A DNA stretch of 64,000 nucleotides from Rubritalea tangerina. Lineage in GTDB: Bacteria; Verrucomicrobiota; Verrucomicrobiia; Verrucomicrobiales; Akkermansiaceae. The stretch's first letter is position 1. Each line of letters starts with the position of its first letter. Below, one piece after another: positions 26,126 through 34,890 of the stretch. The stretch covers positions 1 through 64,000 of the forward strand of contig NZ_JBHUJB010000089.1 of the NCBI RefSeq assembly GCF_042683245.1, written 5' to 3'. Position numbers and translations under genes: made by a program. Under the pieces are notes generated by a model. The model saw nothing but the letters and a program-made list of their open reading frames with translations, had not been told where the DNA came from and did not search any database.

Positions 26126-27421
26126 TTAGGAGTCAAGAAGTGAGGGGAGCCAGAGGCTGATTTCTGGCACGAAAGTGATAAGAAGGAGGGCGAGAAGCAT
26201 CGCGAAGTAGAAGGGGAGCATTTGGCGTGAGACCCCTGCGATACTGGTTTTTCCGACTGAACAGCCGACGAATAGGCAAGTTCCAACGGGAGGGGTGCAT
26301 AGACCAATGGAAAGGTTTGCGATCATGACGATACCAAAGTGGATTGGGTCCATCCCCAGCTCTGTAGTTACAGGTAGAAAGATGGGTGTGAAGATAAGGA
26401 TAGCAGGTGTGATATCCATAAATGTCCCAACAAGCAGCAAGATGACATTGATGAGAAGGAGAATGGCAATAGGGTTGTTAGATAGGGCTATTAGTGACTG
26501 GCTAATGAGCTGAGGGATTTGCTCTAGGGTGAGCACTTGGCTCATAGCGGAGCTTGTGGCTACGAGGAAAAGTACGACACCTGTGGTGCGAGCTGAGCGA
26601 GCTAGGAGGGCTGGGAGGTGTTTGAGCTGTACTTGTTTGTAGCAAATTACAGCGAGGAAGAACGACCAGATGACTGCGACAGCTGATGCTTCTGTGGCGG
26701 TAAACCAGCCGGAGAAAATACCACCTAGGACGATAACAATGAGAAGCAAGCTTGGAAGAGCGCTGAAGAGAGCAGGAAAGAAGTTGGGGAGGGACTGCTG
26801 CGTGGTGTTTTTTCCGTATCCACGTTTATAACAGACGGCGATACAGACGAGCATGATTGTCGCGCCGAGGAGTAGGCCTGGAAAGATACCGGCCATGAAG
26901 AGTTTAGACACTGAGATGCCGGATGCGACGACAGCATAGACAATCATCACATTGCTAGGTGGGATTAACAGTCCGGTGATAGACCCCGATGTTGTGACGG
27001 CGACGTTAAAATCTTTGTCATAGCCTCGCTGGTTCATTTCAGGAATGAGTGTGTTACCGATGGAAGAGACCGCTGCTGCGGCTGAACCTGAAATCGAGCC
27101 GAAGAGCATGCATGTGAGAGTATTTACTAAGGAGAGTCCGCCGGGCACTCTACCTACGAGGACAGAGGCAAACTGGATGAGTCGAGAAGCTAGGCCTCCG
27201 GCGCCCATCAGGTCACCAGCTAGAATAAAGAATGGGATGGCAAGTAGGGAGAAGTTGTCCACACCATTGAGCATATCGCCTGCAACGGTTTGTAAGGTTT
27301 GTGGGTAACCGAGGGCGATCACTGTTAGGAGGGTAGAAATGCCCACGACGAAGGCTACAGGTACTTCGAGAAGCAACATGCAGATAAAGGCAATCAGCAA
27401 GATGGAGATACCGAGACTCAT
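26126..27421 (-). CDS. dctM: TRAP transporter large permease subunit (DctM type)
   Basis: A 431-residue polytopic membrane protein with about 12 hydrophobic segments, of the DctM family that forms the Na+-coupled translocation channel of TRAP transporters. Family features include LAIPFFILAGDLM near 60 and LIPPSNVMIVYA near 150. Its start overlaps the dctQ stop by 4 bases (ATGA). In this operon the likely cargo is an unsaturated uronate or a small uronate oligomer. Confidence 0.92.
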   Translation of the reverse strand: MSLGISILLIAFICMLLLEVPVAFVVGISTLLTVIALGYPQTLQTVAGDMLNGVDNFSLLAIPFFILAGDLMGAGGLASRLIQFASVLVGRVPGGLSLVNTLTCMLFGSISGSAAAAVSSIGNTLIPEMNQRGYDKDFNVAVTTSGSITGLLIPPSNVMIVYAVVASGISVSKLFMAGIFPGLLLGATIMLVCIAVCYKRGYGKNTTQQSLPNFFPALFSALPSLLLIVIVLGGIFSGWFTATEASAVAVIWSFFLAVICYKQVQLKHLPALLARSARTTGVVLFLVATSSAMSQVLTLEQIPQLISQSLIALSNNPIAILLLINVILLLVGTFMDITPAILIFTPIFLPVTTELGMDPIHFGIVMIANLSIGLCTPPVGTCLFVGCSVGKTSIAGVSRQMLPFYFAMLLALLLITFVPEISLWLPSLLDS

Positions 27422-27912
27422 GGGGTAGACTTAGTGGTGTTTGGGTGGTTTCTGAATTGGTTCAGAGCATCCCATGTGTAATAGAGAGCGGTAATTGCAA
27501 TAATGAGGCCAACGATGGGGCCACTGAGATAGAACCATGCTTTATGGATACCCAAGGCTGGGAGCATCTGTCCTGCATTCCAGCGTTCGAAAAAAAGTTG
27601 TGATCCTCCGATGATTAATACGGCGATGGAAAATCCAGCAATGAGGAGGTGGCTGGTGCCACGCGCAAGGGTTTTAGCTTTTGAGTCGAGGTGGTTTGAC
27701 AAGAGGTCGACCCCGAGGTGTGCGTGTTCGATGTAGGCGAGCGCGCCACCTAACATCACAAGCCAAGCTAAGAGGAATTCGGCCAGTTCGACGGTCCAGG
27801 TGATATGCAATGTGAGGCGTTTCGAGAGGATACCGAGAATGACAATGAGCAAGAGGGCGAGGAGGCAGCTCGCCGCAGTGAAGCGCATCATTTTTTTTAG
27901 GGTAGAGAACAT
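27418..27912 (-). CDS. dctQ: TRAP transporter small permease subunit (DctQ type)
   Basis: A 164-residue membrane protein with four hydrophobic segments, matching DctQ. Signs are the WTVELAEFLLAWLVMLGGALAY stretch (about residues 38-60, typical of the family) and a central AHLGVDLL motif. It lies directly between dctP (no gap) and dctM (4-base overlap), so the three TRAP genes are translationally coupled. Confidence 0.9.
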   Translation of the reverse strand: MFSTLKKMMRFTAASCLLALLLIVILGILSKRLTLHITWTVELAEFLLAWLVMLGGALAYIEHAHLGVDLLSNHLDSKAKTLARGTSHLLIAGFSIAVLIIGGSQLFFERWNAGQMLPALGIHKAWFYLSGPIVGLIIAITALYYTWDALNQFRNHPNTTKSTP

Positions 27913-28950
27913 TTACTGGGCTTGAATTTTTTTGGCATAGGATTTCACCTCACCTACGAGGAAGGGAGACATGGCATTCCCGAGAGCTTGTTGAAAAGTT
28001 ATTGGATCGGGGCGGTGGATGGTGACTCCAGCTGCTTGCATTTCAGCGACAGCAGCGTCTGAGCGTTTTTTCCATAGAGTGCGTTGGAAGCGGCTTGATT
28101 CACGGGCGGCAGTACGGACCCATTCTTTTTCTTGGTCACTCAATTTGGTCCAGAGGGAGGAGCTAATATTGAGCACATCGGGGATGCGTGAGTGGTGGTC
28201 GAAGGTGAAGTGCTTACAGACTTCGAAGTGGCGTTGGGCGACGAATGTTGGAGGGTTATTTTCGGCTCCATTGATATCCCCTTTTTGGAGGGCTGAGTAG
28301 ATTTCGCCTCCGGGCATTGGGACGGGGCTCGCAGAGAGAGCTTCTGTCATGGCTATGGCAACGGAATCTTTCATGACCCGAATGTTGAGTCCACTTAGGT
28401 CGGATGGTTTGGTGACAGGAGTCGTAGTATAAAAGTTACGGCTTCCTGCATCGTAGTAGCAAATGCCGCGGAACCCTGAGGCTTGGTTATTTTGGCGGGT
28501 GGCCAGAGCGGCCAAGAGCTCATTTCCAATTTCGCCATCGAGGACATCCCAATAGTGTGAGCGGTCGCGAAAGAGGTAGGGGAGCGAGAATACTTTCATT
28601 CGCGGCACAAAATTGGCCAGGGGGGCTGCGGAGGTTTTAGCGATGTCGAGTGTGCCGGATTGTAGTTTTTCGATGTACTCAGTTTCTGATCCAAGTTGGC
28701 CGCTTGGGTAGATTTGGCAGACGATGGCACCGCCGGAGAGTGCTTCTAGTCGTTCTGCGAAGTGTTCAATTCCGAGATGGACTGGATGCGTTAATGGGAG
28801 GGCATGAGCGACCTTGATTTTGCGATTGAGTGTTGCATTGGCAGCTCCACTGTGGGCATCGGCGTGTTGGTTTCGGCTGATAAAGCTGAAACAGATCGTG
28901 CTGGCGAGGGTTCCAAGTAGGATGCCGAGAATAATGTTAGAGCGCTGCAT
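27913..28950 (-). CDS. dctP: TRAP transporter substrate-binding protein (DctP type)
   Basis: A 345-residue exported binding protein. The N-terminal hydrophobic segment (IILGILLGTLASTICFSF) is a signal or anchor. DctP features follow: KVAHALPLTHPVHLG, IYPSGQLGSE near 83, a conserved LNIRVM Arg strand near 190 that contacts the substrate carboxylate in the family, and GAENNPPTF near 230. The carboxylate-binding Arg suits a uronate ligand. It follows kduI by 24 bases. Confidence 0.9.
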   Translation of the reverse strand: MQRSNIILGILLGTLASTICFSFISRNQHADAHSGAANATLNRKIKVAHALPLTHPVHLGIEHFAERLEALSGGAIVCQIYPSGQLGSETEYIEKLQSGTLDIAKTSAAPLANFVPRMKVFSLPYLFRDRSHYWDVLDGEIGNELLAALATRQNNQASGFRGICYYDAGSRNFYTTTPVTKPSDLSGLNIRVMKDSVAIAMTEALSASPVPMPGGEIYSALQKGDINGAENNPPTFVAQRHFEVCKHFTFDHHSRIPDVLNISSSLWTKLSDQEKEWVRTAARESSRFQRTLWKKRSDAAVAEMQAAGVTIHRPDPITFQQALGNAMSPFLVGEVKSYAKKIQAQ

Positions 28951-28974
28951 GGTGAGTGGGTAGCTGTAATAGAA

Positions 28975-29805
28975 TTAGCGTAGAGTTGAGAGGGGGAAGC
29001 CGTCCATGTCATCGAAATCTTGGTTTTCGCCACCCATGCCCCAAATGAAGGCATACTTACCCGTACCGGCACCACAATGGACTGACCAAGATGGAGAGAG
29101 AGCGATATTTTTTTCACTCATCCAGAGGACACGCGTTTCATCTGGGTGCCCCATAAAGTGTGCGACTCTATGGCCGTCTGCGATATCGAAGTAGCAATAG
29201 ACCTCTGAGCGTCTGTCGTGGGTATGGGGAGGCATGGTATTCCATGTGCTACCAGTCTGAATGACGGTGAAGCCCATGACAAGTTGGCAGGATTGGATAC
29301 CATTTGGGTGAATGAACTGGTAGAGGTGGCGTTCATTCGCTGTGGAGGACCCACCAAGTTCTAGTTTGTTAGCCTGATCGAGAGTGGCATGGGTGGTAGG
29401 GTATGCGTGGTGGGCGGGGTAACTGAGTAAGAAGAACTCGGCTGGTTGAGACGGGTCTTTGCTTTCGAAGGTAATTTCTTTACTGCCACGGCTGACGTAG
29501 AGGCACTCGAGCTTGTTAAGCTGGAATTGTTGGCCATCGACATTGACTGAGCCAGCTTGGCCGATATTGAGGATTCCGAGTTCTCTGCGTTGGCAGAAGA
29601 AGTCGGAGCGCAGTGCGTCGGCAGCTTCGAGTTTGAGTGGGGAGTTGGTTGGGACTGCTGAGCCAGTGATGGCGCGGTCAATATCGGTGTAGGTGAGGGT
29701 GAGTTCTCCTATGTTGAAACTGTCTTCAAGGAGAAACCGTTCTCGAAGTCCGGTGGTGTCGAGCGATTTGTAGCTGAGAGCGTCTGCTGTACGGTGGTTC
29801 TGCAT
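28975..29805 (-). CDS. kduI: 4-deoxy-L-threo-5-hexosulose-uronate ketol-isomerase (KduI)
   Basis: KduI converts 4-deoxy-5-keto-uronate, formed spontaneously from unsaturated uronate, to the diketo acid used by KduD. The 276-residue cupin has the zinc-binding signature PPHTHDRRSEVYCYF (two His and Glu) and a further His in WSVHCGAGTGKYAFIWGMGGEN. The start MQNHRTADALSYKS at 29805 is chosen because the longer reading to 29928 overlaps the upstream hydrolase gene and is not KduI-like. The gap to the upstream gene is 10 bases. Confidence 0.95.
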   Translation of the reverse strand: MQNHRTADALSYKSLDTTGLRERFLLEDSFNIGELTLTYTDIDRAITGSAVPTNSPLKLEAADALRSDFFCQRRELGILNIGQAGSVNVDGQQFQLNKLECLYVSRGSKEITFESKDPSQPAEFFLLSYPAHHAYPTTHATLDQANKLELGGSSTANERHLYQFIHPNGIQSCQLVMGFTVIQTGSTWNTMPPHTHDRRSEVYCYFDIADGHRVAHFMGHPDETRVLWMSEKNIALSPSWSVHCGAGTGKYAFIWGMGGENQDFDDMDGFPLSTLR

Positions 29806-29815
29806 AATATTTGTG

Positions 29816-32056
29816 TTAGAATTGCACTTGGATTGGGTGAATAAAGTTATCGTGAGTGAACTGCATGGCGCGGTGTTCGAAGTCAGTGTCGCGTGGGGTG
29901 TCGACTTCACTCCAGGCGGCTCCGGCAAACCATTGAGCTGGCTTGCTGAGGTCCTTGTTGAGGGTGATCAAGGGATGATTGTTATCCCAATGGATAGAAT
30001 CTGTGAGGCCTTCTTTGGGGGTGAGGATAGCAGTGCCGATAAAACCGTAATTTTGTTCGGGTTTCCCGAGTAGTTCCCAAGTTGCGATGGCATGGTTTGT
30101 TTGGAAGATTGACTGAGCTGCTTCGTCTGGAGTTTCTGCTAACTTAGATTTTTCGTTCACATAGATGCCAGTGACTGGTGTGATTCCACGGGTGTCACCT
30201 GAGACTTGGAAGCTTGAGTTGATGTGGAAGAAGTGTTCTCCGGCATCCATGGTGAGTGTGCGAGTTTCGCTGATAGTAGCCTTATCGACACTCAGAGGTG
30301 GGTAGTTTAGTTTGAACTTAAGGCGCAATGGTCCAGTGGCGAGGACTTCTGACTTATCGTAGACGGGGCTTGGAGTGAGTTTGTTAGATTTACCGAGGTA
30401 TCCCAATCCGCCGCAGCCTAGGGTCTGGCCGACTTTGTATGCGTCCATACCTTCGCCGTGATCATCGTGGTATTTGCTAGGGCCGGCGGCATACCATTTG
30501 TCGACGATGGGGTAGCGGACACATTTAGTCCAGACGTCGATACCCCCACGTGCATTTTCAGCTGCTAGAGCTGGGCCATACATTCTGAAGGCCATACGGT
30601 CATTTTCCCAAGCGAAGTCATCCAGACGTTCGGGAACGAAGCGGGCATGGAGTCTGGAAGGGAAGAATTTTGGTTGTTCGTCATTGAGAATGCAGAGTTT
30701 GAGGGAGCGTGATTCTTTTGGCATTAGGCTCACCTGTGTGAGCAAGAGCTTGCCATCATTTTGGATGGGTAAGAAGTAGCCGCTGATGGTGTCGAGGATG
30801 GCAATATTATTGGGGGTAGCATCTGGGAGGTGAGCCTTGATTTCTGACCATGGTAGTTCGAGCACTTTGTTGAGGCGCAATGATGAACTCGGGTTTGTTA
30901 GGGTAATTGGGTGTTGTTTGGAACCTGCTAACAACTGCATTTTAAATAGCTCATGGCCAGCTGATAGAAGGCCACCGACTCCGTAGACATCGGTTTCATT
31001 GAGTGAGACTGATTGCGGGTCTTTGCCAATGGCTTGGACGTAACCGAGTTTGCCCGAGGGGTGCATGTTTTTAACGAGCCTATTCCAAGCTTTTTGGCAG
31101 ACTGGTAGGTAGTCTGACTTACTAAGGATGCCATTATTAATGCCCCAAGCCATGCCGTAGACGTAGAAGGCAGTGCCGCTTGACTCAGGAGCTGGGAAGC
31201 TGTCAGGGTCGAGGAGAGCGGCGTGCCAGGATCCGTCGGGGTGTTGGATCTCTTTAAGTTTGGCCGCCATTTCCTTGAAGAGTTTTACGTAGCGCGGGCG
31301 TGATGGGTAATCAGCGGGCATGTACTGAAGAATGTGGCAGAGGCCAGCAAAGACCCAGCCATTGCCGCGGGACCAAAAGACCTTTTGGCCATTTTTCTCC
31401 TTTCGGTCAAAGTAGTTAGAGTCACGCCAAAATAGGGAACTTTCTGGATCGTAGAGGTAGTCTGTGGTTCGCCACCAAAGAGTATCCATAGAGTCGAGAA
31501 ACTTTCTTTCGCCAGTGGCGGCATAGAGCATGGCGAGGGTAGGTGGCGACATATAGAGCGAATCGCACCAAGCGGGTTCTCGGAGGTAGATTTTATTTTT
31601 CCAAAGCAGTGGCTCGTCGTGAGGGCGGCTAATGAAGTCTGTGAGCGTGTCTTTTGTGTGTGCGATTTGATGTGGTATTTCATCGCGCAGGTAGAGCCAG
31701 AGGTAGGCTTGGCCGACACAGTGGTCATCGGCAAAATCTTTTCTTGGGCCTAGTTTGTATTGGTTTTCTATGGCCATCTGACGAAGCGCCTCGTAGTAGG
31801 TTTCATCACCGGTGGTGTGGGCGTGGGCCATGTAGCCGGTCCAAAGGGCACCACTTGTCCAATCCCATAGTGGGTGTTTGGCTGGGTTTGCTAACTGCCA
31901 TTTTGCTGCGGCTTCAGTAACTTTGAGGATGGATGCGCTACTGAGGTCTGCTGAAAAGTGTTGGTCATTGTGCTCCGCAGCGGGAGGGGTGTTTTGGGCG
32001 ACCAGAGTGAGTGAACTGAGCGCGATAAGTGCGCAACATGTTAGGGAATGTGTCAT
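29816..32056 (-). CDS. Secreted GH105 unsaturated-uronyl hydrolase fused to DUF4861
   Basis: A 746-residue exported enzyme (signal peptide about 1-20, CCALIALSSLTLVAQ). Residues about 45-385 match GH105/GH88-like unsaturated-uronyl hydrolases: WTSGALWTGYMAHA near 66, WCDSLYMSPP near 160 with the general-acid Asp, and FWSRGNGWVFAGL near 228. Residues about 395-746 match DUF4861, a beta-rich domain of unknown function often found with uronate-degrading enzymes (signs: FVPERLDDFAWENDR, AFRMYGPAL). It would release the unsaturated uronate from lyase products outside the cytoplasm, giving a monosaccharide for the TRAP system. It is 20 bases after iclR. Confidence 0.87.
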   Translation of the reverse strand: MTHSLTCCALIALSSLTLVAQNTPPAAEHNDQHFSADLSSASILKVTEAAAKWQLANPAKHPLWDWTSGALWTGYMAHAHTTGDETYYEALRQMAIENQYKLGPRKDFADDHCVGQAYLWLYLRDEIPHQIAHTKDTLTDFISRPHDEPLLWKNKIYLREPAWCDSLYMSPPTLAMLYAATGERKFLDSMDTLWWRTTDYLYDPESSLFWRDSNYFDRKEKNGQKVFWSRGNGWVFAGLCHILQYMPADYPSRPRYVKLFKEMAAKLKEIQHPDGSWHAALLDPDSFPAPESSGTAFYVYGMAWGINNGILSKSDYLPVCQKAWNRLVKNMHPSGKLGYVQAIGKDPQSVSLNETDVYGVGGLLSAGHELFKMQLLAGSKQHPITLTNPSSSLRLNKVLELPWSEIKAHLPDATPNNIAILDTISGYFLPIQNDGKLLLTQVSLMPKESRSLKLCILNDEQPKFFPSRLHARFVPERLDDFAWENDRMAFRMYGPALAAENARGGIDVWTKCVRYPIVDKWYAAGPSKYHDDHGEGMDAYKVGQTLGCGGLGYLGKSNKLTPSPVYDKSEVLATGPLRLKFKLNYPPLSVDKATISETRTLTMDAGEHFFHINSSFQVSGDTRGITPVTGIYVNEKSKLAETPDEAAQSIFQTNHAIATWELLGKPEQNYGFIGTAILTPKEGLTDSIHWDNNHPLITLNKDLSKPAQWFAGAAWSEVDTPRDTDFEHRAMQFTHDNFIHPIQVQF

Positions 32057-32075
32057 AGGTGAGAATGTGTGGGTC

Positions 32076-32831
32076 TTAGTGTTTGCCGAATCTCTGTGAG
32101 AGCTGTTCTGCAGCAGCTAGAACTTGCTTTGACATTTCAGGGATTCTTGATTTGGGGAATCTGTTAGTGGAGGCTGTGATGCCGATAGCTCCAGAAACTT
32201 GGCCTAGACCATTGAATACTGGGGCTGCGATGCAGCGTACATTTTCGTGGTATTCAATGTTATCAAGTGCGTAGCCGAGGCGTCGGACGGTGGGGAGCTC
32301 GTTCATGAGGGAGGCTTTATTGATATGGGTGTTGTTGGTTCTTTGGGTGAAGGTAATTCTGTCCATGAGGTCGCTTGCAACTTGTTCTGGGGCGAAAGCG
32401 AGGAAGCATTTTCCTGAGGCTGAGCAATGGATGTCGGCGAGTGTGCCGGGGCGGCTTGCTACGCGGAGAGCTTGTGGACTATCACAGACTTCGATGAGGA
32501 GAGAGTTTGTATCCGAGAGTACCGCAAAATGGGAAGATTCTTGGGTTTGGTTTGTGAGTTCTTGGAGTATTGGAACACATAGTTGACGTTCTGGAATATG
32601 GGATGTGACTTGAAATCCTAAGTTAATAAGTCGGTGTCCCATGATATATGCATTGTTAATCTTTTGGACCATGCCTTCAGACTCGAGTGTTTGTAATATT
32701 CTATAGACTGAAGTGCGGGGGAGATTGAGCTCGTTGGCAATTGCGCTAGAGCTCATTGCTTTCTTGCTGGTGGTTAATAATTGGAAGATTGAGCAAGTGT
32801 TGGCAATACTGGGGATGTGGTATTTGTTCAT
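32076..32831 (-). CDS. IclR-family transcriptional regulator (KdgR-like)
   Basis: A 251-residue regulator. The N-terminal winged helix (SSSAIANELNLPRTSVYRIL near 27-46) is followed by the IclR effector domain (SGKCFLAF near 138, RRLGYALDN, RCIAAPVFN near 200, GAIGITAS). In the family, KdgR binds 2-keto-3-deoxygluconate and releases uronate genes. Here it is the first gene of the minus-strand operon and divergent from kdgA-kdgK-sulfatase. A TGAAAC box overlaps its own start codon, which suggests autoregulation. Confidence 0.9.
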   Translation of the reverse strand: MNKYHIPSIANTCSIFQLLTTSKKAMSSSAIANELNLPRTSVYRILQTLESEGMVQKINNAYIMGHRLINLGFQVTSHIPERQLCVPILQELTNQTQESSHFAVLSDTNSLLIEVCDSPQALRVASRPGTLADIHCSASGKCFLAFAPEQVASDLMDRITFTQRTNNTHINKASLMNELPTVRRLGYALDNIEYHENVRCIAAPVFNGLGQVSGAIGITASTNRFPKSRIPEMSKQVLAAAEQLSQRFGKH

Positions 32832-32842
32832 ATGTGAAACAT
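32827..32842. promoter_or_regulatory. Candidate operator overlapping the iclR start codon
   Basis: TTCATATGTGAA (32827-32838) is a near-perfect palindrome that includes the iclR ATG, and it runs into GTGAAACAT, close to the ATGAAACA box before the PEP-CTERM gene. A repressor bound here would block its own gene. The repeat is seen; binding is inferred. Confidence 0.45.
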
Positions 32843-33042
32843 GAGGTTCAGGTTCTATTGTCTATCCTTGCTCCTAGGTGGAAGGTGTCAATATAAAGAG
32901 GATTAATTATCAGTGGATTATGAGGTTGTGTCGGTTTTGTAGAAGTTGTGAGAAAATTCATTTTTGCAGGTTGTCGGGGGAGGCTTGCTTCATTATTGAT
33001 GTCTGGTGGGGTGAGAATGGTCGATCCAATAAATTGCTAAAC

Positions 33043-33057
33043 GTTTCATATTTGAAC
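33043..33057. promoter_or_regulatory. Candidate operator upstream of kdgA
   Basis: GTTTCATATTTGAAC is an imperfect palindrome 70 bases upstream of the kdgA start. Its first nine bases match the box at 19206-19214 exactly. The 295-base divergent gap otherwise holds an AT-rich stretch with no gene supported; the open frame extending kdgA upstream to 32878 is not aldolase-like. Confidence 0.45.
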
Positions 33058-33126
33058 GGTTATATTTTATTGTGGACAGTGTATGGTTTGCTTGGGAATG
33101 CTACCTGTGAATTTTTTATAAACGTT

Positions 33127-33774
33127 ATGGATATGATAGATGTATGTGATCAAAGATATTTGGTTGATATGATAAGTAGTTTAAGGGTTGTTCCTGTAGT
33201 TGTAGTAGATGAGGTGGAATTAGCGCAGTCCTTAGGAGAAGCTTTAGTGGCAGGGGGGCTTCCGATTGCGGAGGTGACATTCCGCACTGATGCGGCAATG
33301 GGTGCGATGGAAGTCTTAGCCTCAAGAGGCGATATTCTAGTTGGGGCGGGGACGGTCACGACAGTAGACCAAGTGAAGGAGGCAAGGGAATCTGGTGCTA
33401 AATTTGTGGTCAGTCCTGGGTTTCACCGCGAGGTTGTTGAGTACTGTTTAGCCAATGAGATGTTGGTGCTGCCGGGTGTTTCTAGTGCATCAGATATTGC
33501 CTTAGCGATGGAATACGGGCTGAAGAATGTGAAGTTTTTTCCAGCGGAAGCTAGTGGAGGGGTAGGTTTACTCAAAGCACTATCAGCACCTTATCAAAGT
33601 GTTAAGTTTGTGCCGACTGGGGGGATTCACGCAGGGAATGTTAGGGATTATTTGTCCTTAGATTCGGTGCTCGCCTGTGGTGGCTCGTGGATGGTTGAGC
33701 GTTCTTTGGTCAATGACGGTAAATTCGAAGAGATAGCGAAGCTTACTCGTGAGGTAGTTGAGCTAGTGAAATAA
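33127..33774 (+). CDS. kdgA: 2-dehydro-3-deoxy-phosphogluconate (KDPG) aldolase
   Basis: KdgA/Eda splits KDPG to pyruvate and glyceraldehyde 3-phosphate, the last step of the uronate route here. The 215-residue TIM barrel has the catalytic Glu in EVTFRT, VGAGTVTT, VSPGF, the Schiff-base Lys in VKFFPAEA, and the phosphate-binding PTGGI. The start is chosen at ATG 33127 (or 33133), because the frame further upstream adds about 80 residues unlike the family. It heads a plus-strand operon with kdgK 14 bases downstream. Confidence 0.93.
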   Translation: MDMIDVCDQRYLVDMISSLRVVPVVVVDEVELAQSLGEALVAGGLPIAEVTFRTDAAMGAMEVLASRGDILVGAGTVTTVDQVKEARESGAKFVVSPGFHREVVEYCLANEMLVLPGVSSASDIALAMEYGLKNVKFFPAEASGGVGLLKALSAPYQSVKFVPTGGIHAGNVRDYLSLDSVLACGGSWMVERSLVNDGKFEEIAKLTREVVELVK

Positions 33775-33788
33775 CAAATTTTATAATT

Positions 33789-34883
33789 ATGAATACAAGA
33801 AGAAGAGAAGAAGTGGAGTTTGACTGTATTTCCATGGGAGAAGTGATGCTACGGCTTGACCCTGGTGATGGACGAGTGCGTACGACACGTCAATTTAGAG
33901 CGTGGGAAGGTGGAGGTGAATACAATGTGGCTAGGGGCTTAAAGCGTTGCTTCGGGCTGAGGACATCCATTGTTACGAGTCTGGTAAGAAACGAAGTTGG
34001 ACTACTGTTAGAGGATTTAATCTACCAAGGAGGGGTTGACAGTTCAGAGGTGAAATGGAGGGATTTTGATGGGATTGGTCGGGAAGCTCGCAATGGTCTG
34101 AATTTTACTGAACGGGGGTTTGGCATGCGAGCGGCGAAGGGGTGTTCTGATAGGGCAAACACTGCGGTGTCACAGCTTAAGGTTGGAGATGTCGACTGGG
34201 ATGCACTCTTTGGTGAGCGTGGGACTCGATGGTTTCACACAGGAGGGATTTTTGCTGCACTCTCTGAGAGTACTGCGGAGTTGACTATTGAGGCATGTCG
34301 CAAGGCGAAGGAGTATGGAGTTTGTGTTTCTTATGATCTTAACTATCGCCCTAGTTTGTGGGATGCGATTGGAGGAAAGCAGAAGGCGCAGGAGGTGAAC
34401 CAAGCGATCGCACCTTATGTGGATGTGATGATTGGTAATGAGGAAGATTTTACAGCCTGTTTAGGATTTGAGGTTGAGGGGGTGGATCACGCGAATGTCA
34501 CAGGTTTAGATGAAAGTCATTTCAAATCTATGATCGAGAAGGTGGTGGCAGCTTATCCAAACTTTAAGGCCGTTGCCACAACGATGCGCGATGTGGTGAC
34601 TGCGAGCATCAATGATTGGGGTGCGATTTTGTGGTACGAGGGAAGTTTTTATTCCGCAACCCACCGACCTGGCTTGGAGATTTTTGACCGGGTGGGGGGA
34701 GGTGACTCCTTTGCATCGGGATTGATCTATGGCTTGATGGAGTTAGGTGATCCAGCACTTGCGGTGGAGTATGGAGCTGCGCATGGCGCTCTGGCTATGA
34801 CTACCGCTGGCGACACGACGATGGCTAGGCTAGATGAAGTTAAGAAGTTAGTAGCTGGTGGTTCAGCTAGAGTTGATCGATGA
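33789..34883 (+). CDS. kdgK: 2-keto-3-deoxygluconate kinase, PfkB family
   Basis: A 364-residue ribokinase-like sugar kinase. Substrate-side motif GEYNVARGL near 40 and the C-terminal PfkB signature DRVGGGDSFASGLIYG near 300 with the catalytic Asp are both present. Position between KDPG aldolase and the sulfatase in a kduI-kduD locus supports phosphorylation of 2-keto-3-deoxygluconate. It is somewhat longer than the usual ~310 residues owing to insertions around 80-150 and 225-250. Confidence 0.88.
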   Translation: MNTRRREEVEFDCISMGEVMLRLDPGDGRVRTTRQFRAWEGGGEYNVARGLKRCFGLRTSIVTSLVRNEVGLLLEDLIYQGGVDSSEVKWRDFDGIGREARNGLNFTERGFGMRAAKGCSDRANTAVSQLKVGDVDWDALFGERGTRWFHTGGIFAALSESTAELTIEACRKAKEYGVCVSYDLNYRPSLWDAIGGKQKAQEVNQAIAPYVDVMIGNEEDFTACLGFEVEGVDHANVTGLDESHFKSMIEKVVAAYPNFKAVATTMRDVVTASINDWGAILWYEGSFYSATHRPGLEIFDRVGGGDSFASGLIYGLMELGDPALAVEYGAAHGALAMTTAGDTTMARLDEVKKLVAGGSARVDR

Positions 34884-34890
34884 ATGTCTT

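Noticed and set aside
32878..33126. Upstream extension of the KDPG aldolase to 298 residues
   Set aside because: The added part is unlike the family, lacks a start signal and lies over the divergent promoter region.
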